Assembly (NCBI GenBank): GCA_963971425.1
Contig: OZ020526.1
Location: 5,669,976-5,733,975, forward strand
DNA length: 64,000 nt
Source of the DNA: Bryoerythrophyllum caledonicum
Lineage: Eukaryota; Streptophyta; Bryopsida; Pottiales; Pottiaceae
Direction of reading: 5' to 3'
In this document: piece after piece, positions 51,819 through 63,361 of the stretch
Layout of the letters: the number at the start of each line of letters is the position of its first letter
Position numbering within the stretch: position 1 is the first letter of the stretch
Program-made: the position numbers and the translations under genes
The notes under the pieces: generated by a model
What the model saw: the letters and a program-made list of their open reading frames with translations, nothing else
What the model was told of the DNA's origin: nothing
Databases searched by the model: none

Positions 51819-52800
51819 AGCTAGAGTACTGAATCAAAACCCGAAGCATTCATACCAAGAAAAACTACGCATTTTGACAATTGCAAGAACATATATGTCA
51901 TACTGACGTACAAATAATAATATGAATTCCTAAACCAGTACTAAGGAGGCGATTATGTTGATGCCGAAGTATCACCTCCTTCCTACAACTTTTTCTTTAC
52001 ATTGAAAATGATAGTATGAAATGTGCAAACCAAATGCCAAGTAAATCACCATAAAGTTTAGACAAAAGTCACTTACAAATGGTCCAATTGCGTGCACCAA
52101 AACGTCTTGAATGAAGGAAGAGAAAACCCTACTCTTTGTCACGGCCGCAGCAACCATTCACGACCACACATTCCGCATCTCTAGAAATTCCAAACACAAC
52201 TAAGTTGACCTAGAATAATGTATCCACTTCTTGCTAGAGAACTGAATCAAAACCTGAAGCACTCATATCAACATAAACTACGCATTTTGACAGTTGCAAG
52301 AACATATATGTCATACTAACGTACAAATAATAAAATGAATCCCTAAACCAGTACTAAGGAGGCGATTGTGTTGACGCCAAAGTATCACCTCCTTCCTACA
52401 ACTTTTTCATTATATTGAAAATGATAGTATCAAATGTGCAAACCAAAATAAAACGTATCAAATGTACAAATAAAAAAACGAATTCCTAAACCTGTACTCA
52501 GGAGGCGATTGTGTCGACGCCAAAGTATCACCTCCTTCCTACAACTTTTTCATTACATTAAAAATGATAGTATCAAATGTGCGAACCAAATGCCAAGTAA
52601 ATCACCATAAAGTTTAGACAAAAGTCACTTACAAATGGTCCGATTGCGTGCACCAAAACGTCTTGAATGAAGAAGGAAGAGAAAACCCTACTCTTTGTCA
52701 CGGCCGCAGCAACCATTCACGACCACACACCTCCGCATCTCTAGAAATTCCAAACGCAACTAAGTTGACCTAGAATAATGTATCCACTTCTTGCACAGAA
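51819..52800. repeat. Tandem duplication of the DUF7869 upstream region
   Basis: A ~420-base segment (about 51819-52230) is repeated at about 52235-52800, the second copy with an extra internal partial duplication. Shared words include CTACGCATTTTGACA, TTGCAAGAACATATATGTCA, GTCACGGCCGCAGCAACC and TAAGTTGACCTAGAATAATG. The stem AAGGAGGCGAT ... ATCACCTCCTT occurs three times (51943, 52362, 52499). Each copy has a minus-strand ATGGTTGCTGCGGCCGTGAC start and a GTAAGTGA donor, i.e. a duplicated candidate leader exon. Confidence 0.85.
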
Positions 52801-52893
52801 ATTTGACTTTGAATGCAATAGGTCTTTCAAATGTCGAGGCATACTTCGAGACAGTATAGATTCACGAAGGCTTGCCGAGTATTGAAAAGGTGC

Positions 52894-52898
<5 letters not shown>

Positions 52899-52928
<30 letters not shown>
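52899..52928. repeat. (GA)n microsatellite
   Basis: About fifteen GA units. Confidence 0.95.
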
Positions 52929-52933
<5 letters not shown>

Positions 52934-53279
52934 TTGGGGTGTATTGACCACGTCGAACAAGTTGCCGTTAAGAAAAGAGCGGGAATGACATCACGTTTGG
53001 TGGGGAGGAGCTATTCTAAATAAAGCATCTTTCAAACTTGACCAAAAAATTAACAAGCACATAAGTTTCTCCTCATATCTCGATGTAATGGAAGTTTCTA
53101 TTTACATGATCAATTTCAGGTTATCAATTGGGGTTATGGGTATCAATTTAAATATGCAAGAATCAATTTAAATTTAAGGTATAGAATTATGTATCAATTT
53201 AAGGTTATCAATTGGGGTTATGGATATTTGAATACGGTCATTTATTTCCATATTAAAGATATTGATTATGACTAGATTA

Positions 53280-53575
53280 TAAAAGTAAAGATTTAGGTTT
53301 AGGGTTCAAATTACATTTTGACATTTAGGGTTTAGGGTTTAAGGTTTAGGATTGCAAGTCCATGATATGAAGTGTAAATTATAGGGTTTAGGGTTTCGGA
53401 CTAGACAATTCTAGAATTAGATTTATGGATTTGGGTTTAGGGTTTAGGTTCAAGGGTTTAGTTTTTAGGGTTTAAGGTCTTATAGTTTATTGTTTAGGTT
53501 TAATGATTTAAATATTAGGGTTCAGGGTTTTAGAGTTTAGTGTTTGGGGTTTAGGATTAGGGTTTAGATTAGCAT
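53280..53575. repeat. Interstitial telomere-like repeats
   Basis: Many imperfect TTTAGGG units on the plus strand (GGGTTTAGGGTTTAAGG and variants). This is the plant-type telomere heptamer, degenerate and embedded in AT-rich DNA, so an old insertion or slippage product and not a chromosome end. Confidence 0.85.
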
Positions 53576-53700
53576 CGAGATTACCACTGAATCAAAATGT
53601 CCTTTCTATAAGATTGTTTATCGTATCAAAATTGAATTGTGCCTTGGTATTGATTTAAGAAAATTCATTACATATCACCTAAAGATAAGATTTAAGAAGT

Positions 53701-54644
53701 CACTACACAAAAAGTTTCATTTACTGTAATTGCACGAATAGTGTACTTACTGTAGTACACTAATTGCAAACAAGTTGACAAATAGTGTACTAATTGCAAA
53801 CAAGTTGACAAATAGTGTACTAATTGCAAACAAGTGTACTTTCTCAAAAAGATTATTTGATCAATATTTACTTTATCAAAGATTACTTTATCGGAGTACA
53901 CTTTATGGAAATATAATTTGTTTAAAACTTACTTTTTCAAGAGATTATTTTTTCAAGTTTTACTTCTTAAAAAGTTTACTTTTTTAGAATTGACTTTTTC
54001 AAACATTTACTTTTTCAAAAGTATACTTTTTCAAAATCTTAGTTTTTCAAAACCTTACTTTTTCAAAACCTCACTTTTTCAAAACTTTACTTTTTTCCAA
54101 GATTTCTTTTCAAAAGTTCACTTTTTCAAAAGTGAATTTTTTCAAATCTTTACTTTTTCAAATGTTTACATTTGGAAAAGCTTATTTTTACAAAAGTTTA
54201 CCTTTGCAAAAGGTAAGTTGTCTTTTTTCCCCGAATTGATGTTTTTTCCTAGTTCTTGTTTTTTTCAAAAATGTTGTTTTTTCCTAATTGTTTTTTCCTA
54301 ATTGTTGTTTTCGCAAAAATGTTGTTTTTTCCTATATGTTGTTTACCCAAATTGTTGTTTTTTCCTAATTGCTCTTTTTTCCCAATTGTTGTTTTTTCCA
54401 ATTTTTTCTTTGGGAGTTTTAGTTTTTCTCTTTTTCACCTTTTCGTACACATAATTCTCTTCTACTTTCAATACACTAAACGTGCACGAGTAAAAAAGTA
54501 AATATTCCAATCTTTACAAAAGTTCACAAATAGTGTAGTAGTTCACATTTAGTGTATTATTTTGTCACTACGCTAATTGCGTAGTTGACAATTAGTGTAT
54601 GGGTTCGTATTTAGTGTCCACTACACTAAATGAAACTTTTAGTG
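53701..54644. mobile_element. Non-autonomous CACTA-like element filled with minisatellites
   Basis: The left end reads CACTACACAAAAAGTTTCAT and continues TTACTGTA. The right end in reverse complement reads CACTAAAAGTTTCATTTAGT and continues GTAG. The terminal CACTA...TAGTG is the mark of En/Spm-type elements. The ~944-base interior has three 30-base units (TGTACTAATTGCAAACAAG), a ~16-base (CTTTTTCAAAA) tandem block at 53930-54220 and a GTTGTTTTTTCC block at 54240-54400; no transposase. The Phe/Leu-rich ORFs here are products of the minisatellites. A matching 3-base target duplication is not evident. Confidence 0.6.
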
Positions 54645-56715
54645 TACTTCATCTCATTTGTTATGAATCAATATTTACTCCTTTGAGTTGACTTTGCAAG
54701 ATGATCTTGTCTCATGCGATATTGATTCACTTGCTATTATTAATTTATGTGTTTTATAATTCAAATCATCTTTGACCCTAAAGGCCCAAGAGTTCCCTTG
54801 AAGGATTCTAAGAATTTAAGGAAGTTCCTATAGAGTCAATTTATAAGTTTTTTGGTGTCGGCTCTAATAGCACATCCGTATCCTTTGATCGCAACATTAT
54901 GCAATTGTCGCCATTATGGACATAAGTTTGAGTGCCTTCAAAAATTTATGATCGCAATGTTTTTTAACGTCATTCAAACATATTGCAAGTTGATGTGTAA
55001 CTTTGCGCACTTGCAAAAGTTTGGTTCCATCACTCTTCCCTTTATTGCAAACGGTACTACCTTATATATGCATTCTTTCACACAAAATTCATGCGTTACA
55101 TATTATACATAAGTATTTTCTACTATCCTTTCTCCCACATGAATAAGGGTCAAAGATCACATGCAAATGTAAAAACATTTGTTTAAAAAACTAAAGTTCA
55201 TTATCTTGTACAACTATACTCGTATCAATATTTTCCATTGAAAACCACTAGTACTTTGGTTGAAAAACAATGGTAGTCTAGTATCCTCTAAGGCCTCCCC
55301 TGTTTCAACCGTAGAGTGTTACACATGTTTACAAAATTAATTTGAGTATTAGATTTGAGTATTGAATTTTCCTTGAATTTTATGGTATGATTTTTGGACT
55401 CCAGGGTCTGGTTTTGGGTGATTCCACGGAATGTGAGCAAGCTCCAAGGTTTGTTTTTTGTTCTGGACTCCAGTGCCTCATTTTCGTTTCTGACTCCAAG
55501 GAGGAAGCCCTCATCCTAGCACAATTTGAAGCAGTCGGGAGGACGGATATGGGATCACCCTGGGCGGGATCGGGTGTGCGCCGAGTATACGGGTGTGTGC
55601 CTTGGCGGGTATATTGCCGAAGAGGAAGGCGCAACACACATTTGGCACGGTCGATGCCTTCGATGGCGGTTTCAACAGCAGGGACCTGTAGCAGTAGTCG
55701 GGTTGGCCAAGTCAGCCTTTCAAGGGATAAAGGTTGTCATGCCATCATCTTTGCAAATGATGAGTTGTAAACTTGGAGTAAAAAAGTTGTGAAGATGGAG
55801 TTGTGATCTTGGAGGTTGGCATACAAAGTTGGAGTTGCAAAATTGCATATTCGAGTTGTGGAGATTGAAATTACAAGTTTTGAGATTGTAATTGCAAATT
55901 GAGTTTGTGGATGTGTGAAATTGAGATTGTAATTAAAAGTTGAGTTTGTGGGTGTGTGAAATTTGCATTTGTGTGTTGCAATTTGTGCTTATCCAAAATA
56001 AATTTGAAACTCTTGATTACAAATTTGATGTTCATAACATTTTTGAAATTCCATGTTAAAATGCAAAAAATCTAAAACCTAATTAATTTTTTTCTATTCT
56101 ATTCTATTACATTATTAAAACTCGTGCATAGGTTTCAAAGATATATTTATATTTTATGTAGATTGTTGTTACTTTTTTTTTTAATATATTTTGTGATATA
56201 AAAACTACATTAAAATGGTTGAACTAATGCGTTGCAAAGCAAGCGCCAACTGCTAGTATGTATTTGAAAATACAATCTCATTATTGAAGTTTTGTTTCAC
56301 AACAGATTAGGATTCTCAATCCATGAAAGATATTTGATAGTTTTCAAAATTAGATTTTTAATTTGAAGCCCCCTCATCCAATCACTAGATTCCAATCTAC
56401 TTAGATATTTATTTAAACTCACTATTTTATCCATGATATTGCCATTAGGCCAAAATCTATGCATGTCTTTTAAATAGAATTAATTGTTTTGAACATATAA
56501 AAACTTTGGAATTGTATTTTTGGTTTTTATATATGTGCTATCACAAAAAGAAGAAGATTAAATATTGCAACTCAATTGTTTAATCATAAATCATCCAAAA
56601 ACAAGAAATAAAAAAATATATATTGTATAATCCCAGTGTCTTTGATTTGCGTTCACTACAGGAAGTTTTTGAGTATGATATATACAAGCCTATAGAGTAG
56701 GTGCAAAATGTATAT
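54645..56715. other. AT-rich spacer with one GC-richer patch
   Basis: No supported gene. A GC-richer patch at about 55390-55790 is open in two frames on the plus strand and one on the minus strand, with no recognisable domain; it may be a captured gene fragment. 55780-55980 is a GAGATTGTAATTNNAA-type low-complexity run. Confidence 0.35.
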
Positions 56716-57642
56716 AACACTAAAGGACCAGAGTCTCCTTCAGGGGGATTTATGATTTTGGGCAGGTTCCTAAAACTCGAAAAAAAATCTTTTTTCTCTA
56801 AATTTTTTATTCCGGATTGCCTCTGATAGGAGCTTCGTAGGCATATTTTTATTTTATTTTTTGGATTTGTGTTTTGAAAGTTGGTACCACTTAAAGCCAA
56901 AAGTGGGAACACCGGGCACCTCCAATTTTTTTGACAAAAGTTTCTATTGACATTGAGATTTTTCACACACATAAAGAATATTTCCTTTTCTGGAAATTTT
57001 CAATAAAAAATCTTGTCTTTAGTGTAAAAAGGCATTTTATTCCAAGTCAAACATTTTCACACATTGTCGGGCAACGGGGGAAAAAAACTTCATCTTTTCT
57101 ACATAAGACCTAGAGATCTTCAAATTTTTCACTTTTTATTTTTTCAACAACAATATGTGGTGAAAACCTTCTTATTGACCGTTTTGATTATCATTTGAAT
57201 ACATACGTAGTACACAAAATAAAACGTGAAATGGCAATCATTGAACCTCCACTCCTTGCACACTTCTTTTGAATATGCTACACCCCTTTTCTACCTCTAA
57301 AAATTGGTGTGTTGGGAAATAACATCATGCTTAAGACAATGGTAAAAGATTTAGACCTTGTACAATGCAAAAATTTGATAAAAAGTGAAGTCAAAGTCTG
57401 TTGATCTACTCAACGCAGGGAAGAAAATCAACCATTGTTTTGACTTTAAACACTAAAATCTATCAATCTGTACGGTGGATTGCAACCAAAAGTTTAAGGC
57501 ATGTTTATATGGAAGTTTTTTTAAGATCTTACGGTTGAAAATCCAAAATTCACTTTAAAATGTGATTTTCATGTCTCTTTATGGCAGTGGCAGTTTTGGA
57601 CTGGTTTTAGAGCGAAAGTGGTCGTGGTCCTTTAGGGGTTAA
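56716..57642. mobile_element. TIR element of the CCTAAAGGACC family
   Basis: Left end ACACTAAAGGACCAGAG, right end GTGGTCCTTTAGGGGTTAAT, inverted. Near the left end GGCAGGTTCCTAAAACTC corresponds to GGACAGGTTCCTAAGAACC in the 7441-8316 element. No coding content. Confidence 0.55.
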
Positions 57643-59396
57643 TACATATATTCATTTAAAACGTAGAGGTTGGAGACCCTCTCTATTGATACAGTTGAAA
57701 ATCAATTAACTGATTGTTGTTTAGCTTTTCATGAGGTTCTACAAAGACTTGACTTGTAGTGGAAATGGGCATGAAAGAAAATTCTAAATGAATGAAATAA
57801 GTGGGCCCCACTTTTTCATTTGTAGACTATCCAGACTTGAAAAGCTATGGTTTTGGGTGCATGACGGGTTTAGGTGTCGACCACAGAAAGTCTACCAACT
57901 GGCTCATCTCCACAACATGGATGAAAATCATCCAGAACCCATGCAACGATCAAACAGGAACCCGCGGATTAAATAAATAAAGCATCTTATACCTAAAACC
58001 GTTACTGGACTCGATGCCGTCACTAACCCCTATCTTGTAGATTTGATTCCACCCGTTTCTACATTTTTACGGTTTTAGACGCTGAGGTGTTTGGTGTATA
58101 AGCTCCCCCAAACTCTCCCTTCTCCGTGTGAGCGCCCGCATCTCGCGGAATGAAGCAATAGCAAGATAATTTCATTCATCCAAGTAACGAGAACCTGTCG
58201 ATGAATTAAAAAATGAACTAACACCCAAAACCCAAAACCATTTTTCGTAGACTCCCGGCCTCTCGATCTCTGTTCTAGGTACATGAAACATCCGTTTTTG
58301 AGGTCCCTGATGGGTTTGAGGCTTCGTCTTCACCGTGTAAGAGCAGACTTTTGGCTCGGAGTTTCCCAGCCTTCGCTCTGTTTTCGTGTCCCACACCGTT
58401 GCACTTGCTTATCATCGCACCGATCCTTCTTGTCTTCATCTTTTATCTAAAAAAGACATGTTACACTAGAAATTGAATTTAGATAAGTATGCCCCATATT
58501 TGCCACCATCACAAAAAGAAGGATCATCCAACTAATCATATGGTATGAAATGCCATGGACGCACTTGCAAGGAGTGTAAATTTTCTACTCTTGAACAAGA
58601 TACATTTGGTAGATTGAGGTGGATTTGTTGCAGTTCACGGGAAGATCAAAGAACCAAATCAAATGGACAAATTATGAATTGAAATGAGAAATTTTAGGCT
58701 AAAATCCAAATTTTAGCTGCTTTGGTCTTCCCAAGATGAGATTTGTGTAAAACCCATATATTACAGTTTTAACTTAGTTGCATTTTGGAAGATAATGGAT
58801 AAGGTAACCCCTTGTATCCAATGAGAACTCATAATCAACACCAATAAAATTAGGGTATATCCAACTGACTTCCATCCCATTACCACCTATTTAGCTCCAA
58901 GTGAAGGTTAGGGACTCAAAAGAATCCCGTACTTTTTGCCGGCACTATTGGGGGTACCTATTAGCGGTCACCGGCTAAAAAAGGCAACACACTTTGAAAA
59001 TTCACAAAGAATTTACATTTCATCGAAAAAGTATGAAATCACTTGGATTCAAATTGTAATTATATTGGCTATCACCGAAAATTAAATTAGGTAGAATTAT
59101 TTCCTCCCTCCATATATGCACATTGCTTAACCCTATAAGACCGATGAGCTTTTTTAGCCTCCAAGAATCTAGGAGTGTTCTAAATCATGCAGAATAACAT
59201 CAATACCACAAGGTACATAACATCAGAACCCCCACTTATGGAAATCATTGTCGCTGGTCTACGCTTGCACCGATATTTGCGGAGATTGTCTCAATAGAGC
59301 CCATCGTCCTCCACCTCTTTTTCATAGTTCAAGTCTTTAGCAGTTGCTATTGAGATTATGGAAAGAGGACCCGAAATGGGCCATAACTTGTTGGTT
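57643..59396. other. Spacer, no supported gene
   Basis: ORFs are short. 58060-58440 is less AT-rich and has minus-strand ORFs of about 70 codons without recognisable motifs. Confidence 0.35.
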
Positions 59397-60000
59397 ATGA
59401 ACGGGTGAGGGAATGATGGGAATCATTAGAACAGAGAAGGGAGCGATGCGAACAGCGAAGCAGGAAAAGTCGGCTATGAACAGGTGAGGGAACGGTGGGA
59501 ATCATGAGAACAAAGAAGGGAGCGATGCGAACAAAGAAGGGAGCGATGCGATCAGCGAAGCAGGAAAAGGAAAGGAACAAATTTGGGAACAGGCGAGGGA
59601 ACAGTGCGAACGGCGGAGGGCAAGAGGCCGGAGGGAGACGAAGGGCGTCTCTTTTCATCTTCTTGCGTGCCCCGAATCAGGCCCGGACCTGGACGCCGAG
59701 CTTGAAGGAGCGTGGCGCGCAGTGCGGTGCTCAGGCGGTAGCGCTGCGGAGATCAGGCAGTGAAAGTGGGTTCCGAGGGCGACGACTTCTTTCGAGAGCG
59801 CGGTCGTCGTCTGTGCGGTGAGTGAGGGAGCTGGGCCGCGAGTGTTTCCAGGAGAGAGGGCAGTGCGGGGCGAGAGACGGAAGAGCGTCTTGTGTTGTGT
59901 TGTTGCTGTGGGCGACGCCGAAGCGCAGGCGCACCACCGCGTAGCCTCAGATCCAACGCCGAAGCGCAGGCGCACCACCGCATAGCCACAGATCCATCGC
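59397..60000. repeat. Two tandem-repeat blocks in a GC-rich stretch
   Basis: 59397-59590 repeats a ~100-base unit with GAACAGGTGAGGGAACGGTG, AAGAAGGGAGCGATGCGAAC and CAGCGAAGCAGGAAAAG. 59905-60000 holds a ~45-base duplication with CGAAGCGCAGGCGCACCACC. The GC rise looks like a promoter or leader of a plus-strand transcript; ATGAG|GTAAGC at about 60012 could be a first exon border. Confidence 0.65.
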
Positions 60001-62558
60001 CGCACGCCATCATGAGGTAAGCCTACGCCGACAGGCCTGTGAGTTTGAAGTTTGAGGTATCGTGGGATCGCTGGTTTCGTGGTTTTGGTTGATCGCTGGC
60101 TTAGGGTTGATCGCTGGTTTAGGTTGATCGCTGGTTTAGGTTGATTGCGTTGTGGAGGTTGAGGTTTAGGGTTTCGGCTTCAGAGAAGTTTTTAGGGTTT
60201 GGGTGTCGTTGGTTGCAATTGGTGATGTTGGATTTGCCTGTAAGTTTTGAGAGTGTAGGTCATGAGCAATTCTGTGTTGAAGCCTTGGAACTTGTGGCGT
60301 TTTAAGCGTCGTTAATCAGTGTTGACGTGAATCAGTACACTGGAGTGGAGATAGGTTTTCTTCGGAGTGGTGATGGAGTGGAGGTTTTGTTGAAGTGAGC
60401 CGGTGCAGGATGTTTGTGAAGTGGTCGGGTTGGAGAGGTTGTTAAAGTTATTTGCGGCAGTGTTCGTTTCTGTATGGTTCCGCTGTGGGCATGGGCACGA
60501 GTTAAAAGCTGCTGAATTGGTTCCGTGTGGGATGAGCTGGGGTTGGTATGTGGTCTGAGGGTTCTGCAGAGGATATCTCTGTGGTGTGGTGAGGTGAGTG
60601 TGAAATTCGAGAGGTGAGGTTTGGAGGATGATCGGAATGCTTGGGTGCATGGCGCCGCAAGTCCCAGAATTGGAAGAGTAGACTCCGGACCCCGCCATCG
60701 CCAAGACTAATTTTTGTCGGATTGTGCTACAGTTCATCGTCTGGTGCTAATCGGAGAAGTGATCAGATCTCGGAATCCTAGTCCGATAAGCCCACAAGCA
60801 ACAGCAGTTGGGAGGTTACTTACCTCTTACCTGAGTTGCTACAGTGCCGGAGAAGGACCGGACGTTAGTTCAGTCCTGCAGCGAGGTTGTTTTGTTTTGG
60901 TGTGGCCTGGGAGGGTGGGTGAGTGTGAATTTCGAGGAGGTCTAGATGGGTGGTTAGGCCGATCGAGTGTTGTATGTGTACTGAGTGTTGGGCGGTTGGA
61001 TTTTGTTGCAGGAGCTCGAGTGTGGGAGGATATGATGAGATGTTTGGTGGGAGCGTTGTCGGGAATCAGTGGAAGCGACGTGAATTATTTTGATTCTTTT
61101 GGAGGACTTCAAGCCCACCGAAATTGAGGTGTCCAGACTTCAAACCCGGCTGGACATTATTTTGGCTACAAGGTACGTGGACATTAGTTGCATGCCATGT
61201 CCAGATCCTCAGCTCTTAGAGTAGCCAATTGGAGGTCAACTGTACATTGCGATCAGGTGGTCGATGTTAGTTCCGGACTCGTATGAAACATTACAGCACT
61301 ATTTAATGAAGATAGATTGTAAATCTTGAGAGAGCTGGCTAGTCATGGTTGTAGTTACTTGTTTGCATGACTCGAATGCTCTTAATGCAGGCAACCAGCT
61401 CTAGTTCCAAGGACCAAGAGGCAGTGAATTTCGTCGAAAAGAAGATCAAGAATAATCTGCAACTCTCATACGAGCAAACCGTTCAAGTGAGTCTCCGTGC
61501 TAGCTGCTTTGAATGTTCGAAATTGTTAATTTGCTGAGAACTTACTCGTGCTAGCTGCTTTGAATGTTCGAAATTGTTAATTTGCTGAGAACTTACTCGT
61601 GCTAGCTGCTTTGAATGTTCGAAATTGTTTGAAGGTTCAAAATTGTTTGGCCTCAATTTCAAAATTGTTTGAAATTGTTTGAAGGAGTCATCAGATAACC
61701 TGGATATGAACTGTTTGACCTCAATTTCGGTGGGCTTGAAGTCTGGACTCGTGCTAGCTGCTTTGAATGTTCGAAATTGTTTGAATGTTCGTAATTGTTT
61801 GAAGGTTCGAAATTGTTTGAAGGTTCGAAATTGTTTGACCTCAATTTCAAAATTGTTTGAAATTGTTTGAAGGAGTCATCAGATAACCTGGATATGAACT
61901 GTTTGACCTCAATTTCGGTGGACTTGAAGTCTGGACAGGTGCAATAGTGGTGATTACGAGTAGCAGCCACCTGTTGGACGATTGTGTGTTGAAGGAGGCG
62001 CTCATCAGTGGCACTGTCGTTGGCGTTGCCTTGGATGGCATTGAAGGGCCCCAGTGGCTCGAAGCTTGGGTACATGATCTTGTGCATGACTTCTCTCGTC
62101 TTTCTGTACTCAACTTGATTTTATGTTGCCGTTCTCCTTCCACGGGTGAGAGAGATGCCGAACGTGTTGATCCTTCTGTGCAGTGCAGACTACAGTGAAG
62201 AGGTCTCAGCCGAGATACGGTCAAATGCTTGACTCCAGGAAGAAGTTGCATTCAGAGTTATACGGGTTCACCTTGGGATGAAATCCTTGTGATGTTGTAA
62301 TTTTTTGTAAGTTGGGAGTTGGTAGGTTTTTAAGTTGAAGAGTTTCGGCCACTTATCTTAGTTTTGAGTTTCTAATAGTGATTGGATTACGATTCAAAGA
62401 GGGGACATTTTGTCACTGAAGCAGCTCCTTTGTGTGACATACCTCAAGCCATTTGTTTGAAGATTCAAGAGGTTGCAAAAAAAATGGAAATGAGGTAGGT
62501 AGACTCCTATGGAACTTGCAATTTGAATGAATTTTGTAATTTTTCATTCATATAATTA
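60001..62558. other. Exon-like stretch, no closed gene model
   Basis: Several plus-strand pieces look coding but do not join in phase. 61390-61490 (after TTAATGCAG, before GTGAGTC) reads DQEAVNFVEKKIKNNLQLSY. About 61100-61172 reads DFKPTEIEVSRLQTRLDII before GTACGT. About 61942-62198 reads DCVLKEALISGTVVGVALDG and then GPQWLEAWVHDL, ending in TGA. The DFKPTEIEV piece returns in reverse complement at 61700-61742 and 61900-61938, so rearrangement is likely. This may be a broken or alternatively spliced gene of unknown type, or the 5' part of the gene at 63362. Confidence 0.35.
61495..61870. repeat. GTTCGAAATTGTT tandem repeats
   Basis: Three to four ~52-base units with GTGCTAGCTGCTTTGAATG and GTTCGAAATTGTT, then a run of GTTTGAAGGTTCGAAATT units. 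A 75-base block with GGAGTCATCAGATAACCTGG is present twice (61683 and 61871). Many units carry the TTCGAA dyad. Confidence 0.85.
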
Positions 62559-63284
62559 GTGCATATTCAGCTCAAGTCGAGCTGAATATGCACAATTGGT
62601 TGATCACGAGGTGCATATTTAGCTTGGGTAGAGCTGAATGTGCACGTGCCATTTTGAATGATGTGCATATTCAGCTCGACTCGAGCTGAATATGCACAAT
62701 TGGTTGATCACGAGGTGCATATTTAGCTTGGGTAGAGCTGAATGTGCACGTGCAATTTTGAATGATGTGCATATTCAGCTCGACTCGAGCTGAATGTGCA
62801 GAGTATGATGAGCTTTGTGTGCACATTCAGCTCGACTCGAGCTGAATATGCACTTCCGGCTCATTAGTATGAGCACAAATGATTGATCGTAATGTGTACA
62901 TTCAGCTAGAGAGAAGCTGAATGTGCATCTTGATTTCAGCTATGAATGCATATTCAGCTCGACTCGAGCTGAATATGCACAGTCTAATGAGCTTTCTGTG
63001 TACATTCAACTTGACTCATAATGAATATACACGTTCAGTTCACTAGTTCATGGGCGTTACATTAATATTTATCAGCACATTCAGCTTGACAAGAGCTTAA
63101 TGTGCACGGTAAAACATTTGTGTGCACATTTAGCTCAAGTAAAGCTAAATGTGCAATAGAAATGATAAAAAACTTCAAACAATTGCAAGTGGTAATACAA
63201 GATTTGAAACTTCTTGATGGAACTACACCTGTGCAATTAAGTGTCGTATTGCATATTCAGCTCGACTCGAGCTAAATATGCAAA
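62559..63284. repeat. Cluster of twelve family B palindromes
   Basis: Best copies are perfect 35-base dyads: arm GTGCATATTCAGCTCGA, one centre base, then TCGAGCTGAATATGCAC. Positions: 62559-62593, 62611-62645, 62663-62697, 62715-62749, 62767-62801, 62819-62853, 62894-62928, 62946-62980, then weaker copies at 62998, 63074, 63122 and 63250. The first six start exactly 52 bases apart, which is five helical turns of DNA. The cluster ends about 80 bases before the next ORF. Confidence 0.95.
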
Positions 63285-63361
63285 GTTAAGAAAAAATTGT
63301 AATACATTCAGTACGTATAATAAAATCTGAATTCACTTACGGACTCCATTGCAGAAATCCA

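Noticed and set aside
52899-52928. GA run as a promoter signal
   Set aside because: There is no gene start next to it, unlike the run at 22218-22467.
53918-54501. Phe/Leu/Lys-rich ORFs that resemble membrane peptides
   Set aside because: They come from CTTTTTCAAAA and GTTTTTTCC minisatellites inside the CACTA-like element.
59495-60013. Overlapping Arg/Ala-rich ORFs on both strands
   Set aside because: They arise from GC-rich tandem repeats, overlap in several frames and show no domain.
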